A stretch of DNA of 64,000 nt from Alistipes sp. Zagget8 (GTDB lineage: Bacteria; Bacteroidota; Bacteroidia; Bacteroidales; Rikenellaceae). The notes beneath the pieces were generated by a model. The model saw only the letters and a list, made by a program, of their open reading frames with translations, made no database searches and had not been told where the DNA came from. The first letter of the stretch is position 1. Every line of letters begins with the position of its first letter. This document shows positions 49,459 through 58,825 of the stretch, piece by piece. The position numbers and the translations under genes are program-made. Where the stretch lies: positions 1 through 64,000 of the forward strand of contig MSHJ01000009.1 of NCBI GenBank assembly GCA_001941065.1, written 5' to 3'.

Positions 49459-51051
49459 ATGAAAAACAACATCAAAACAGCGCTTTTGTTCCTTCTCGCC
49501 GGATTCCTTTTCGGCGCCTGCGAGAAAGACGACGACGGCGCCGCGGAGACGCCCCTGCCCGCCGGGGCCATAGAGGTCCGCGGAACGCTCGTCGACATCC
49601 GCACGTTCGCTGCCGGGAAAGAGGCATTCCCCCAGCAATCCGACTATATCTTCACGGCAGACATCGAAACACTCTTCGATATGCCGCTCTCCTATGCCAC
49701 CGGGCTCCTGAAATCCCGCGGCGCCGAGGCGTTCCGCTGCGGCAGCGCCCAAACGGTCTATATGGCTACCACCTCCTCCGGACTGAACGCCGCGGGGTGG
49801 AGCCCTGCGGAGAAGAGTTTCGAGGTGAACGACCTCACCTACCACCTCTACTCCTATGCCTGCCGCACTCCGGGACAATGGGTCGAGATTCCCGACCCGG
49901 CCGACCGCGAATATGCCACGATGCTCTTCGCCGAGACCCTGAGCGTCGCCTGCGACCCCGTACCGGGAACCGTCATCGCCCAGGTCCCCGAGCTGCGCGG
50001 AACCACCGTCAGCAACGCCTCGATCGCCATCCTTCCCAACGGCGACTACATCGCTTCGTGCACCGGGGTCACGGAAGGTGCGGCGCTCTTCGTGTCGAAG
50101 GACCGCGGCGCCACCTGGTCGACCCTCGTGGAGAATGTCACGGCCCTCAACGGCATCCGCAACTACTACAACCTCTTCGTCTTCGAAGGCGCGCTCTATA
50201 TGATGGGTGCCGGCATCGGGAACCAGGACCTGCTGATTTCGCGCTCGGAGGACAACGGAGTGACCTGGACCGAGCCCACCGACGCCACGAACGGCATACT
50301 GCTCACCGGAGGTTTCCACTCGGCCGCCGGGCCTGTGGTGGTCTGCGACGGCCGCCTCTGGCGGGCCTGCGAGACCGCCGGCAGCGACACCTCGATCAAA
50401 CGTCCGTTCGTCATCTCCGCACCCGTCGATGCCGACCTGCTCGACGCCTCGAGCTGGACGAAATCCGACAACCTGATAACCGACAATGAAATAATCGTCA
50501 ACGACAAGACCGTCACCGAGCTGATCGAGGGCAACATGGTCGCCACCCCCAACGGCCTCTACAACATCCTCCGGGCCAGCAGCAAACAGACCAGCCAGCT
50601 GGCGGCCAAAGTCACCGTCACCAGTCCGTCGAAACTCACCTTTTCCGTTTCCAACGATTTCATCACCTTCCCCGGAGGCGGCAAGAAATTCACCATCCGT
50701 TACGACGAACAGAGCCGCCGCTACTGGACCCTCTCCAACCCCGCGGCCTCGAAATACGTCGGGATGAAAAACGACGGCCTCTACCTGAACGGCATCACCC
50801 ACGACCTGGTCCGCAACCGGCTGGTGCTGTGCTATTCGACCGATCTGACCACGTGGGTTCCCTACAAGGTCGTCCTCGAGGACGAAGACCCCTTCTTCCA
50901 CGGATTCCAGTACGTCGACTGGCAGTTCGACGGCAACGACCTCGTGGCCGTATGCCGCATGGCCTGCCCCGAACACCGCGGTCTGCCTTACCGCCAGCAC
51001 GACGCCAATATCCTGAGCTTCCTGCGCATCGCCAATTTCCGAAACCTCTGA
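49459..51051 (+). CDS. Sialidase-fold (Asp-box) lipoprotein
   Basis: Lipobox FGACEKDDD; Asp boxes SKDRGATW and SEDNGVTW. Confidence 0.8.
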   Translation: MKNNIKTALLFLLAGFLFGACEKDDDGAAETPLPAGAIEVRGTLVDIRTFAAGKEAFPQQSDYIFTADIETLFDMPLSYATGLLKSRGAEAFRCGSAQTVYMATTSSGLNAAGWSPAEKSFEVNDLTYHLYSYACRTPGQWVEIPDPADREYATMLFAETLSVACDPVPGTVIAQVPELRGTTVSNASIAILPNGDYIASCTGVTEGAALFVSKDRGATWSTLVENVTALNGIRNYYNLFVFEGALYMMGAGIGNQDLLISRSEDNGVTWTEPTDATNGILLTGGFHSAAGPVVVCDGRLWRACETAGSDTSIKRPFVISAPVDADLLDASSWTKSDNLITDNEIIVNDKTVTELIEGNMVATPNGLYNILRASSKQTSQLAAKVTVTSPSKLTFSVSNDFITFPGGGKKFTIRYDEQSRRYWTLSNPAASKYVGMKNDGLYLNGITHDLVRNRLVLCYSTDLTTWVPYKVVLEDEDPFFHGFQYVDWQFDGNDLVAVCRMACPEHRGLPYRQHDANILSFLRIANFRNL

Positions 51052-51056
51052 TCGCC

Positions 51057-52667
51057 ATGCGCCGAATCCGACTGCTCGTTCCGCTGCTCCTGCTCCTCTG
51101 CACGGGAAATCCGCAACTCCTTGCGGCCTCCCCGCGCGGGGAGGGGAGCATCGAGGTTCGGGGACGGCTGATCGACATCCGCCAGGCGCTGCCCGGTGCG
51201 GAGGTCTTCCCCCAATACAAGCGCAACCGCTTCGGCAGGAGCCTCCCCGCACGGCTCGAAGGGATGACCTACGCCGTCAGCCTGCGGGAGTTCCGAGGTC
51301 CCGAGGCGGTGCGGGCGTCGCAGCCCTGCGAACTGCTGCTGGCACTCTCCGGCACCCGGCCCGACACGACGCAATGGCGCCCCACGGGCGAAGGATTCTT
51401 CGTCAACAAGACCCGCTACCGGCTCTACCGAAGATATTACGATACACCGGGCCGCTGGCTGGAGCTTCCGGCAACGCCGCAGGAAGGTCCCTCCTGCCTG
51501 CTTTTCGCCGAAAATCTCCGCGTCGCCGGCACGGCAGCCATCCCCGGAGTCGTCATCGCACAGGTCCGGGAGCTGCACCGCACGCACATCACCAATCCCA
51601 ACCTGCTGATCCTTCCCGACGGCAGTTACCTGGCGGCCTGCAGCGGCGTGAGCCTCCAGCGCGACGTCGATTTCTACCGCTCGACGGACCGGGGTGCGAC
51701 TTGGAAACACTGGTCGCGGGGACGCTATCCGATCAATTTCTACACGGTGTTTCTCCATCGGGGAACGCTTTACATGATGGGGACGGCCACGCCCCAGGGC
51801 AACGTCATCATCTGCCGCTCGGACGACAGGGGACGCACGTGGAGTTTCCCCGACGAAACGCGCTCCGACGAGGGCATCCTCCTGCGCGGCAAATACCATT
51901 CGGCACCGGTTCCAGTCGTCGTGCACGGAGGGCGCATCTGGCGTGCCATGGAGACCAACACGCTGGGTGAGCGACGCCGGGCGTTCGTCCTGTCGGCACC
52001 CGTCGAAGCCGATCTGATGCAGGCTTCGAGCTGGAGCCGCTCCAAACAGCTCGACTACGACCCCGCGTGGATCGACGGAAACGGGTTCCGACAGTGGATC
52101 GAGGGCAACATCGTCGTCGCCCCCGACCAATCGCTGGTCAACGTCCTGCGGGTGGACGAGCACACCTACGGCCGCTCGGCGGCCATCGTCCGCGTGTCAA
52201 GTCCCGAACGGCTCGCGTTCGATCCCCGCAGGGACATCGTCGAAATGCCGGGCGGCGGCAAGAAATTCACCATCCGCTACGACTCGCTGTCGCAGCGCTA
52301 CTGGTCACTCACCTCCGCCGTCTGCGAAGAGTTCCGGGGCCTCGCCCACGGAGGCATCTACGCCGACGGCATTCATTGCGGACTGATTCGCAACACCCTG
52401 ACGCTCATCAGTTCGGAGGACCTCCGCCATTGGAAGGTCGAACGTACCGTCATCCAGAGCGACGATCCCTTTTTCGACGGTTTCCAGTACGTCGACTGGC
52501 AGTTCGACGGCGACGACCTCATCGCCGTCATCCGGCTGGCCATGGAGGAACCCCGCGGCCTGCCGAACCGGCAGCACGACGCCAACTTTCTCGTATTCAA
52601 ACGCATCGAGCGGTTCCGGGAACCCGGAGCCGCCCCCGACTACATTCAAACCCTGCAGAAACCTTAA
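51057..52667 (+). CDS. Sialidase-fold (Asp-box) secreted protein, paralog of the upstream gene
   Basis: Asp boxes STDRGATW and SDDRGRTW; shares PGGGKKFTIRYD and FQYVDWQFDGxDLxAVxRxA...RGLPxRQHDAN. Confidence 0.8.
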   Translation: MRRIRLLVPLLLLLCTGNPQLLAASPRGEGSIEVRGRLIDIRQALPGAEVFPQYKRNRFGRSLPARLEGMTYAVSLREFRGPEAVRASQPCELLLALSGTRPDTTQWRPTGEGFFVNKTRYRLYRRYYDTPGRWLELPATPQEGPSCLLFAENLRVAGTAAIPGVVIAQVRELHRTHITNPNLLILPDGSYLAACSGVSLQRDVDFYRSTDRGATWKHWSRGRYPINFYTVFLHRGTLYMMGTATPQGNVIICRSDDRGRTWSFPDETRSDEGILLRGKYHSAPVPVVVHGGRIWRAMETNTLGERRRAFVLSAPVEADLMQASSWSRSKQLDYDPAWIDGNGFRQWIEGNIVVAPDQSLVNVLRVDEHTYGRSAAIVRVSSPERLAFDPRRDIVEMPGGGKKFTIRYDSLSQRYWSLTSAVCEEFRGLAHGGIYADGIHCGLIRNTLTLISSEDLRHWKVERTVIQSDDPFFDGFQYVDWQFDGDDLIAVIRLAMEEPRGLPNRQHDANFLVFKRIERFREPGAAPDYIQTLQKP

Positions 52668-52682
52668 AAACAAACAGATAGC

Positions 52683-54557
52683 ATGAAACACAGCATTCGA
52701 AAAGCGCTCCTTCTCGCGGGAGTCTGCCTGCTGACCGCCCTTTCCGCGGCGGCACAACCGATCCTCCGGCTGCCGGCCATCATCGGCGACCACATGGTCC
52801 TCCAGGAAAAGTCCACCGTCAAATTGCACGGCTGGGCCGACCCCAACGGCACGCTGACGATTACCCCTTCGTGGGGCGAACCCGTGACGGTCAAAGTGGG
52901 CTATGACACGGCCTGGAGCGTCGAGCTGACCACCCCCGCCGCTTCGGCGGAGCCCCGCTCGATCACCTTCGCAACCAATAAAAAAGCGGTCCGCAAAGTC
53001 GACGACATCCTCATCGGCCAGGTGTGGCTCTGCAGCGGACAGTCGAATATGAACTGGAGCGCGGCCAACGGCATCGTCGATATGAAAAAGGAGCTCGAAG
53101 GTCCGATGAACCCCCAAATCCGGCTCTTCACCGTCACGAAGAACAGCACCCCGTATCCGCAGGACGACTGCGAAGGCCGCTGGCAGGTGTGCGACCCCAA
53201 GAGCGCCCTCTATTTCAGCGCCGTGGGCTATTTCTTCGGCAAACGCCTCGCCGACGAACTCCAACAGCCCGTCGGACTGGTCAACTCCTCGTGGGGCGGA
53301 ACTCCCGTCGAGGTGTGGACCCCTGTCAACGTCATGGGCAAAAATGCGCAGATGGTCGCCTCGTGGAAGGAGCAGCCGAAGAGCAAATTCTGGCAGATCG
53401 GCTCGCTCTACAACGCCATGATCCATCCGCTGCGCCACACGACTTTCGCCGGAGCCGTCTGGTACCAGGGCGAGGCCAACAAAGTGAACGCCGCACTCTA
53501 CGGCGACGAATTCACGATGATGATCGAGTCGTGGCGCAAGGTCTTCCGACAGACGCTGCCTTTCTATTTCGTGCAGATAGCTCCCCACGCCCGTACCGAG
53601 GGCGGTACATCGGGCGCCGTGGTCCGCGAGCAGCAGGCCCGTGTCGCCGCAACGGTCCCGTCGACGGGTATGGTGGTTATCTCCGACCTGGTGGACGACG
53701 TGACGAACATCCATCCCCGCTACAAACAAGGCGTCGGCGACCGGCTGGCCGGATTCGCCCTCGCCGAGGTCTACGGCAAGAGCGGCCGGAAATACAAGAG
53801 CCCTACCTTCCGGCAGGCCGAGTTTAAAAAATCGCAGGTCTATGTCACGTTCGACAACGCCGAAGGGGGCATCGTCTGCAAGGACGACGCCATCCGCGGG
53901 CTGGAGGTGTGCGACGCCTCGATGAAATTCGTCCCGGCGCAGGGAATGATCGACGACAAGAGCAACCGGCTGGTCGTATGGAGCAAGCAGGTGGCCCGCC
54001 CGACGGCCGTGCGTTACTGCTTCAGCGACGGCGCCATCGGCAATCTCTTCGATACGGCCGGACTGCCCGTAGCTCCCTTCCGCAGCGATGCCGACGACAA
54101 GGCCGCACCGGCCCGCCAGCCCGTCGAGTCGCTCTCGGGCGCCGCCGTGACAGCCTCGGGCAAAGGTTTCACGGTGGGTAGCTTCCGCCTCGGCGAAAAG
54201 TTCTTCACCAACCGCGTCTATCCGTTGACCAAAATCCCCGAGCGCTTTGCCGGCTATGAAATGCTGATGCACGACGCCGGTCTGGGCGACGAGATGCTCA
54301 CCTGCAAGGTAACCGCCCGGGAGAAATGCCGCATCTACATCGCCGTGCGCCGCAACAGCCACACGACCGACGTATTGAACGGCTGGAAACCCGAACGCGA
54401 CGACGAAATTCGCTACACCACGCACGACAAGAACAAACCCGGCATCCTCGGCATCTACTACCGCGACGTGAAGGCCGGAGAGAGCGTCACGCTCCCCCGC
54501 ACCAAGGATTTCGCCGGCGTGACGCTCCTGGCACCGAAAATCGCCTACACGAAATAG
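52683..54557 (+). CDS. Sialate O-acetylesterase-like (SGNH/SASA) protein
   Basis: LPAIIGDHMVLQEKSTVKLHGWADPN, ILIGQVWLCSGQSNMNW, GLVNSSWGGTPVEVWTP, VWYQGEANK. Confidence 0.92.
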   Translation: MKHSIRKALLLAGVCLLTALSAAAQPILRLPAIIGDHMVLQEKSTVKLHGWADPNGTLTITPSWGEPVTVKVGYDTAWSVELTTPAASAEPRSITFATNKKAVRKVDDILIGQVWLCSGQSNMNWSAANGIVDMKKELEGPMNPQIRLFTVTKNSTPYPQDDCEGRWQVCDPKSALYFSAVGYFFGKRLADELQQPVGLVNSSWGGTPVEVWTPVNVMGKNAQMVASWKEQPKSKFWQIGSLYNAMIHPLRHTTFAGAVWYQGEANKVNAALYGDEFTMMIESWRKVFRQTLPFYFVQIAPHARTEGGTSGAVVREQQARVAATVPSTGMVVISDLVDDVTNIHPRYKQGVGDRLAGFALAEVYGKSGRKYKSPTFRQAEFKKSQVYVTFDNAEGGIVCKDDAIRGLEVCDASMKFVPAQGMIDDKSNRLVVWSKQVARPTAVRYCFSDGAIGNLFDTAGLPVAPFRSDADDKAAPARQPVESLSGAAVTASGKGFTVGSFRLGEKFFTNRVYPLTKIPERFAGYEMLMHDAGLGDEMLTCKVTAREKCRIYIAVRRNSHTTDVLNGWKPERDDEIRYTTHDKNKPGILGIYYRDVKAGESVTLPRTKDFAGVTLLAPKIAYTK

Positions 54558-54566
54558 CCCGCCGCC

Positions 54567-56579
54567 ATGAAAAAACCGTTTCTTATCCTCACGGTCCTCT
54601 GCGCCCTGACGCTGCAAAGCCTTTGGGCGGCCCGGCCGCTGCAACACGCACAGCCCATCGCGGCCGGCGGCGAAGAGGGACTCTCCCCGATGTCGTTCGG
54701 ACTGACTTACAGCAACGCCCCGCGCGGATTCGCCTACATCTCCTCGGAAGAGTATCCCGATCTTTTCGTCTTTATCGCGAGCGGGATGCCCGACGCCCGG
54801 GGATTCTGGCGTTGCCCCTACGACCGGACCACGCCGGAGGGCGAACTCGTCTATGCCACACCCATCCGCATAGCCACCCCCTGGGACAAGGAGCAAAAAT
54901 TCCCCTCGCAGGTCCGCATCTTCCAGGACGGCAAGGAGGTCTACCTCCTGCGCCTCTCCACGAAACGCCTCGTCGTCACCCGCTGGGACGGCCGGGCGTT
55001 CACGACGGTCGCCGAAAGCGTGTTGAAGGGAATTCCCTATCCGATAGCGTCGTTCGACTGCATCCGCCGCGGCAAACGCGACATCGAGCTGGCGATTCTC
55101 TGCCACGACGGGCAGTCCTACCGTCCCGAAACGTTCAAAGGCGACCGCCAGTCCTACTACGACGGCGCCGAAATCTACCGCGGGGCGCTGCCCGGCTCGG
55201 GGCTTTTCCGTATGACGCTGGACGCCGGCAACTGGAACCAGATCACCGACGTCGAACAGGTGGGGTGTAGCATGAACCTCGTCATCGGGGCCAGCGAACT
55301 GGCCTGCGTGCGCTCGGCGGACGGCAGTTACGACGGCTACCTCTTTACCAACAAACTGGGAAGCATGAAATTCATCCCCTACCGGAAAAAGATTCCGACC
55401 GGGGGATTGCCGCCGCTCCATGCCATGCGCGACAACGAACACGTCCGCGTACATACGGCTTACAGCTCGCGCGTCATTCCCTATCCCTCGGGCCGGGACA
55501 ACCAACAGGACCTGATTATCGGCGGCGAAGCAGCCATGTATCACTACCGCTTCCTGGGCTCCACGCCCGAAGGGGCTCCGATCTATTCCGACCCGGCGCC
55601 GGTGCTGCAACGCAACGCCCCGCTCTACGGAGGTTCGCTGACGGTGCCCAATGTCGTGGACTGGGACGGCGACGGCGTGCTGGACATCGTGGCCGGCAAC
55701 TCGGAGGGACGGCTGCTCTTCTTCAAAAACCGCGGCACGAACGCCGAGCCTGATTTCGCCCGTTCGGAGGAGGTCTGCGCCGGAGGCAGCCCGATCCTGC
55801 TGCGCCCGGGCTATCACGTCGTGCAGGGTCCTTTCGAGGCTTCGTGGGGCTATCTCTGCCCGACGGTCTGCGACTGGAACGGCGACGGACTGCTTGACGT
55901 CGTGGTCTCGGGTTCACGGGCCAAATTCGAGGTGATGCTCAACCGCGGCACCCGCGAAAAACCCGAACTCGACGCTCCCGTGGCCCTGAGTGTGGATAAC
56001 CTCGAACTTTACGGCACCTGGCGCGTCCGCCCGGCCATCGCCCGGATCGGCGACAGCAACCGCATCGTCATCATGGACAAAGACAACGCCCTGCACATGT
56101 ACCGCCAGATCGACGATTTCAACGTCGAGGACATGGGCAAACTCCGCCTGACGGACGGTTCGCAGATTACCGGCCACAACAATGCGATGGAGTCGCTCGG
56201 ACAGATGGGGCGCGGCAAACTGCGCTTCGTGGACTGGGACGGCGACGGAAAACTCGACCTGCTGATCGGCTCGATCAAGCGGTCGTCGTACCCCTCGCCC
56301 GAGCGGGGGCTTCCCTACAACCGGTTCAAAAAGAAGGAGATCGGTCTGCAGGTCATGCTGCTGATCAACGTCGGGAGCAACGAAAAGATGGTTTTCAAAG
56401 AACCCGTCCAGCTGCAGATCGACGGCAAGGATTTCTACCTCGGCGCCCATTCGAACGCCCCCGAACCCTGTCTGCTGGGCGACACGTCGAAGGGTCCGAA
56501 TCTGGTGGTCGGATGCGAAAGCGGCAAATATTTCTTCTTCGAGCACGACCGGATCACGACCGTCGGAATCGACGACTGA
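54567..56579 (+). CDS. Secreted FG-GAP/VCBS-repeat protein
   Basis: Signal peptide; DWDGDGVLDIVAGNSEGRLLFFKNRGTN, DWNGDGLLDVVVSG, DWDGDGKLDLLIGS. Confidence 0.88.
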   Translation: MKKPFLILTVLCALTLQSLWAARPLQHAQPIAAGGEEGLSPMSFGLTYSNAPRGFAYISSEEYPDLFVFIASGMPDARGFWRCPYDRTTPEGELVYATPIRIATPWDKEQKFPSQVRIFQDGKEVYLLRLSTKRLVVTRWDGRAFTTVAESVLKGIPYPIASFDCIRRGKRDIELAILCHDGQSYRPETFKGDRQSYYDGAEIYRGALPGSGLFRMTLDAGNWNQITDVEQVGCSMNLVIGASELACVRSADGSYDGYLFTNKLGSMKFIPYRKKIPTGGLPPLHAMRDNEHVRVHTAYSSRVIPYPSGRDNQQDLIIGGEAAMYHYRFLGSTPEGAPIYSDPAPVLQRNAPLYGGSLTVPNVVDWDGDGVLDIVAGNSEGRLLFFKNRGTNAEPDFARSEEVCAGGSPILLRPGYHVVQGPFEASWGYLCPTVCDWNGDGLLDVVVSGSRAKFEVMLNRGTREKPELDAPVALSVDNLELYGTWRVRPAIARIGDSNRIVIMDKDNALHMYRQIDDFNVEDMGKLRLTDGSQITGHNNAMESLGQMGRGKLRFVDWDGDGKLDLLIGSIKRSSYPSPERGLPYNRFKKKEIGLQVMLLINVGSNEKMVFKEPVQLQIDGKDFYLGAHSNAPEPCLLGDTSKGPNLVVGCESGKYFFFEHDRITTVGIDD

Positions 56580-56597
56580 CACGATTCCGGCACACGG

Positions 56598-56633
56598 AAA
56601 AGGGCTCTCTGAACGAATCAGAGAGCCCTTTTT
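56598..56633. terminator. Bidirectional intrinsic terminator at the right end of the PUL
   Basis: AAAAGGGCTCTCTGA-acgaa-TCAGAGAGCCCTTTT, perfect 15-bp stem, then T-run. Confidence 0.88.
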
Positions 56634-56653
56634 CTATTTGAAAAGCAGCCATA

Positions 56654-58420
56654 CTACCGTATCTCGACCTTGTAGGGCGAGTACATCAGCACGCCCTGCT
56701 GGCGGAAGGCTTCGCGGACGGTGTTGTACTCCTTCATCATCAGCCCCAGCTCCGAACGGGTGAAAGCCTCGCGGACACTCACGTTGAGCGACGCGATGAA
56801 GGCCGCGAATCCCGTCGGGGTTTCAGTCACCTCGGTCACCCGGTAGTTGTCGCCCAGGTCGGCCTTGTCCACCGCCAGCGCAATGGCCGTCTTCAGGCCG
56901 CCGTAGGTGTCGATCAGGCCGATGCCCAGTGCATCCGCACCCGACCAGACCCGTCCGCCGGCAATGTCGAGAACCTTCTCGATGGGCAGGTTGCGGCCTT
57001 CGGCCACGTCGTTGGTGAAGGTCGTGTAGACCTTGTCCACGCCGCGCATGATCATCGACCGCTGGATGGGCGTGAGGGGTTCCGTGGCGAGGAAACTCGA
57101 CGAAGCGTTGCTCTGCACGCCGTCGATGGTGATGCCTAATTTATTCTTCAGCGCCTCGCGCGTGTCGAGGATCATGCCGAAGACCCCGATCGAACCCGTG
57201 AGGGTCAGTTTGTCGGCCACGATCACGTCCGCCGGGCAGGAGATGTAGTAACCGCCGCTGGCGGCATAGGAGCCCATCGACACGACGACGGGTTTCTCGG
57301 CCTTGAGTAGCTCGATTTCCCGCCAGATGACGTCCGAAGCCAGTGCGCTGCCGCCGGGGGAGTTGACCCGCAGCACCACGGCCTTGACCTTCTCGTCGTC
57401 GCGCACGCCGGCGATCTTCGCGGCCAGCGTGTTGCCGTAAATCTCCTTGCCGTAGCCCTCGCCGTCGACGATCTGGCCGTCGGCATAGACGATGGCCACC
57501 TGGTCGGCGGAGATGTTCTTCAGGTCGGCGCCGACCTGCGAAGCGTAGTCGCCCAGCGTTATGAAGGCATAGTCGTCGGAAACCCCTAATTCGGCGAAGA
57601 CCTCCTCCATCTGGTCTTCGTAGACCAGGCTGTCCACGAATCCGTATTGGAGCGCCTCCTCGGGAAGCGTCACCTGCAGGTTGTCGGTAATGCGCCGCAT
57701 CTGCACCGAATCGATGCCGCGGGATTCGCAGACGGCACCCGAAATGGTTCCCCACATCGAATTCACCAACGCCTGCATCTGCTCGCGGTTCGCGGGCGAC
57801 ATCTTATTGAGGATAAACGGTTCCACGGCGCTCTTGTATTTGCAGGCCGTGGGGCGGAACACCTCGGCACGAAGGTCCAGTTTGTCCAGCAGGCCCTTGT
57901 AGAACATCACGTTCGAAGCCATTCCGGACCAGTCCATGCCGCCTTCAGGCTGCAGGTAGATCTTGTCGGCGACCGAGGCGAGGTAATACTGCCCCTGGGA
58001 ATAGGTCTCGTTGTAGGCGACGACGAATTTGCCGCTCTGCTTGAATTCGAGCAACGCTTCGCGCAGCTCTTCCAGCAGCGCCGATCCCGTGACGCCGCCT
58101 TCGCCGTTCATGCGCAGGTAGATACCTTTGATCCGGCTGTCGGCGGCAGCGGCCTCGATGGCCCGGAGCGCCTTCAACAGCGGCAGCTGCCGCGTGGTCT
58201 GCAGCGTCATCAGGTCGATGCCGGCCAGCGGATCGGACGAGGGAGCGTCGGTCAGCACCTCGGAAAAATCGATCTTCAGGATCGATTCGGAATGCACCGC
58301 AACACTTTTATCCATCGACCCGGCGATACCCAGCAGAATGAAAATCCAGAGGAAAAACACCAGGAACGTCCCCACGACCACCGCAAGCAGTCCGGCCAGA
58401 AAAGTCTTTACAAAATTCAT
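56654..58420 (-). CDS. sppA: Signal peptide peptidase SppA (67K type)
   Basis: N-terminal TM; KAVVLRVNSPGGSALASDVIWREIELLKAEKPVVVSMGSYAASGGYYISCPADVIVADKLTLTGSIGVFG; two S49 repeats. Confidence 0.95.
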   Translation of the reverse strand: MNFVKTFLAGLLAVVVGTFLVFFLWIFILLGIAGSMDKSVAVHSESILKIDFSEVLTDAPSSDPLAGIDLMTLQTTRQLPLLKALRAIEAAAADSRIKGIYLRMNGEGGVTGSALLEELREALLEFKQSGKFVVAYNETYSQGQYYLASVADKIYLQPEGGMDWSGMASNVMFYKGLLDKLDLRAEVFRPTACKYKSAVEPFILNKMSPANREQMQALVNSMWGTISGAVCESRGIDSVQMRRITDNLQVTLPEEALQYGFVDSLVYEDQMEEVFAELGVSDDYAFITLGDYASQVGADLKNISADQVAIVYADGQIVDGEGYGKEIYGNTLAAKIAGVRDDEKVKAVVLRVNSPGGSALASDVIWREIELLKAEKPVVVSMGSYAASGGYYISCPADVIVADKLTLTGSIGVFGMILDTREALKNKLGITIDGVQSNASSSFLATEPLTPIQRSMIMRGVDKVYTTFTNDVAEGRNLPIEKVLDIAGGRVWSGADALGIGLIDTYGGLKTAIALAVDKADLGDNYRVTEVTETPTGFAAFIASLNVSVREAFTRSELGLMMKEYNTVREAFRQQGVLMYSPYKVEIR

Positions 58421-58479
58421 AATACGTCTATTTTTTGTTTATTCTTTGTTGTTTGCCTTCCATTTCCGAAGGGTGTATT

Positions 58480-58540
58480 CGCGGCTTTCAGCCGCGTTTA
58501 CAAATCCGACCCACCCCCAAACCCCCGCCCCAGGCGGGGG
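58480..58540. repeat. Two adjacent inverted repeats upstream of sppA
   Basis: CGCGGCT-ttc-AGCCGCG (58480-58496) and CCCCCGCC-cca-GGCGGGGG (58522-58540). Confidence 0.7.
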
Positions 58541-58712
58541 CTTGTCGCAACGCAACCGGGTTGTCTCCCGAAATTACATCAAACTATCAATCAAAAATCC
58601 CTTCTTTGTCCGCAAATATAACGATATTCTACGAAAAACAAATAAAATTTATCGTTTTTCGATAAAAAAAGACCGTGTCCTATATTTATTGTCCAAAATA
58701 TGCGTTATCTTT

Positions 58713-58734
58713 AGTGTCGTAACGACACTTTTAT
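58713..58734 (+). promoter_or_regulatory. Palindrome AGTGTCGT-A-ACGACACT followed by TTTTATTA, downstream of TATCTTTA
   Basis: Direct reading; near-identical to the element upstream of the HAD gene (11644-11672, minus). Confidence 0.5.
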
Positions 58735-58771
58735 TAATCGGAACGTTTTGCCGGACCGCACGCAGTTCGGT

Positions 58772-58802
58772 TTTGAACCCGTTCCGCTTTTTGCTATCTT
58801 TG
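58772..58802 (+). promoter_or_regulatory. Complete Bacteroidota promoter TTTG-N19-TATCTTTG for mrp
   Basis: TTTG 58772-58775, TATCTTTG 58795-58802; mrp ATG 58826. Confidence 0.75.
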
Positions 58803-58825
58803 CGAACGATAAAGCGTTTTTGTCC

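Noticed and set aside
49459-52667. Confident call of both Asp-box genes as exo-alpha-sialidases
   Set aside because: Asp boxes alone do not establish sialidase activity and the FRIP motif was not found.
52305-55817. 1170-aa ORF on the minus strand
   Set aside because: Antisense to the SASA-like and VCBS genes, which have clear motifs; no domain in the antisense translation.
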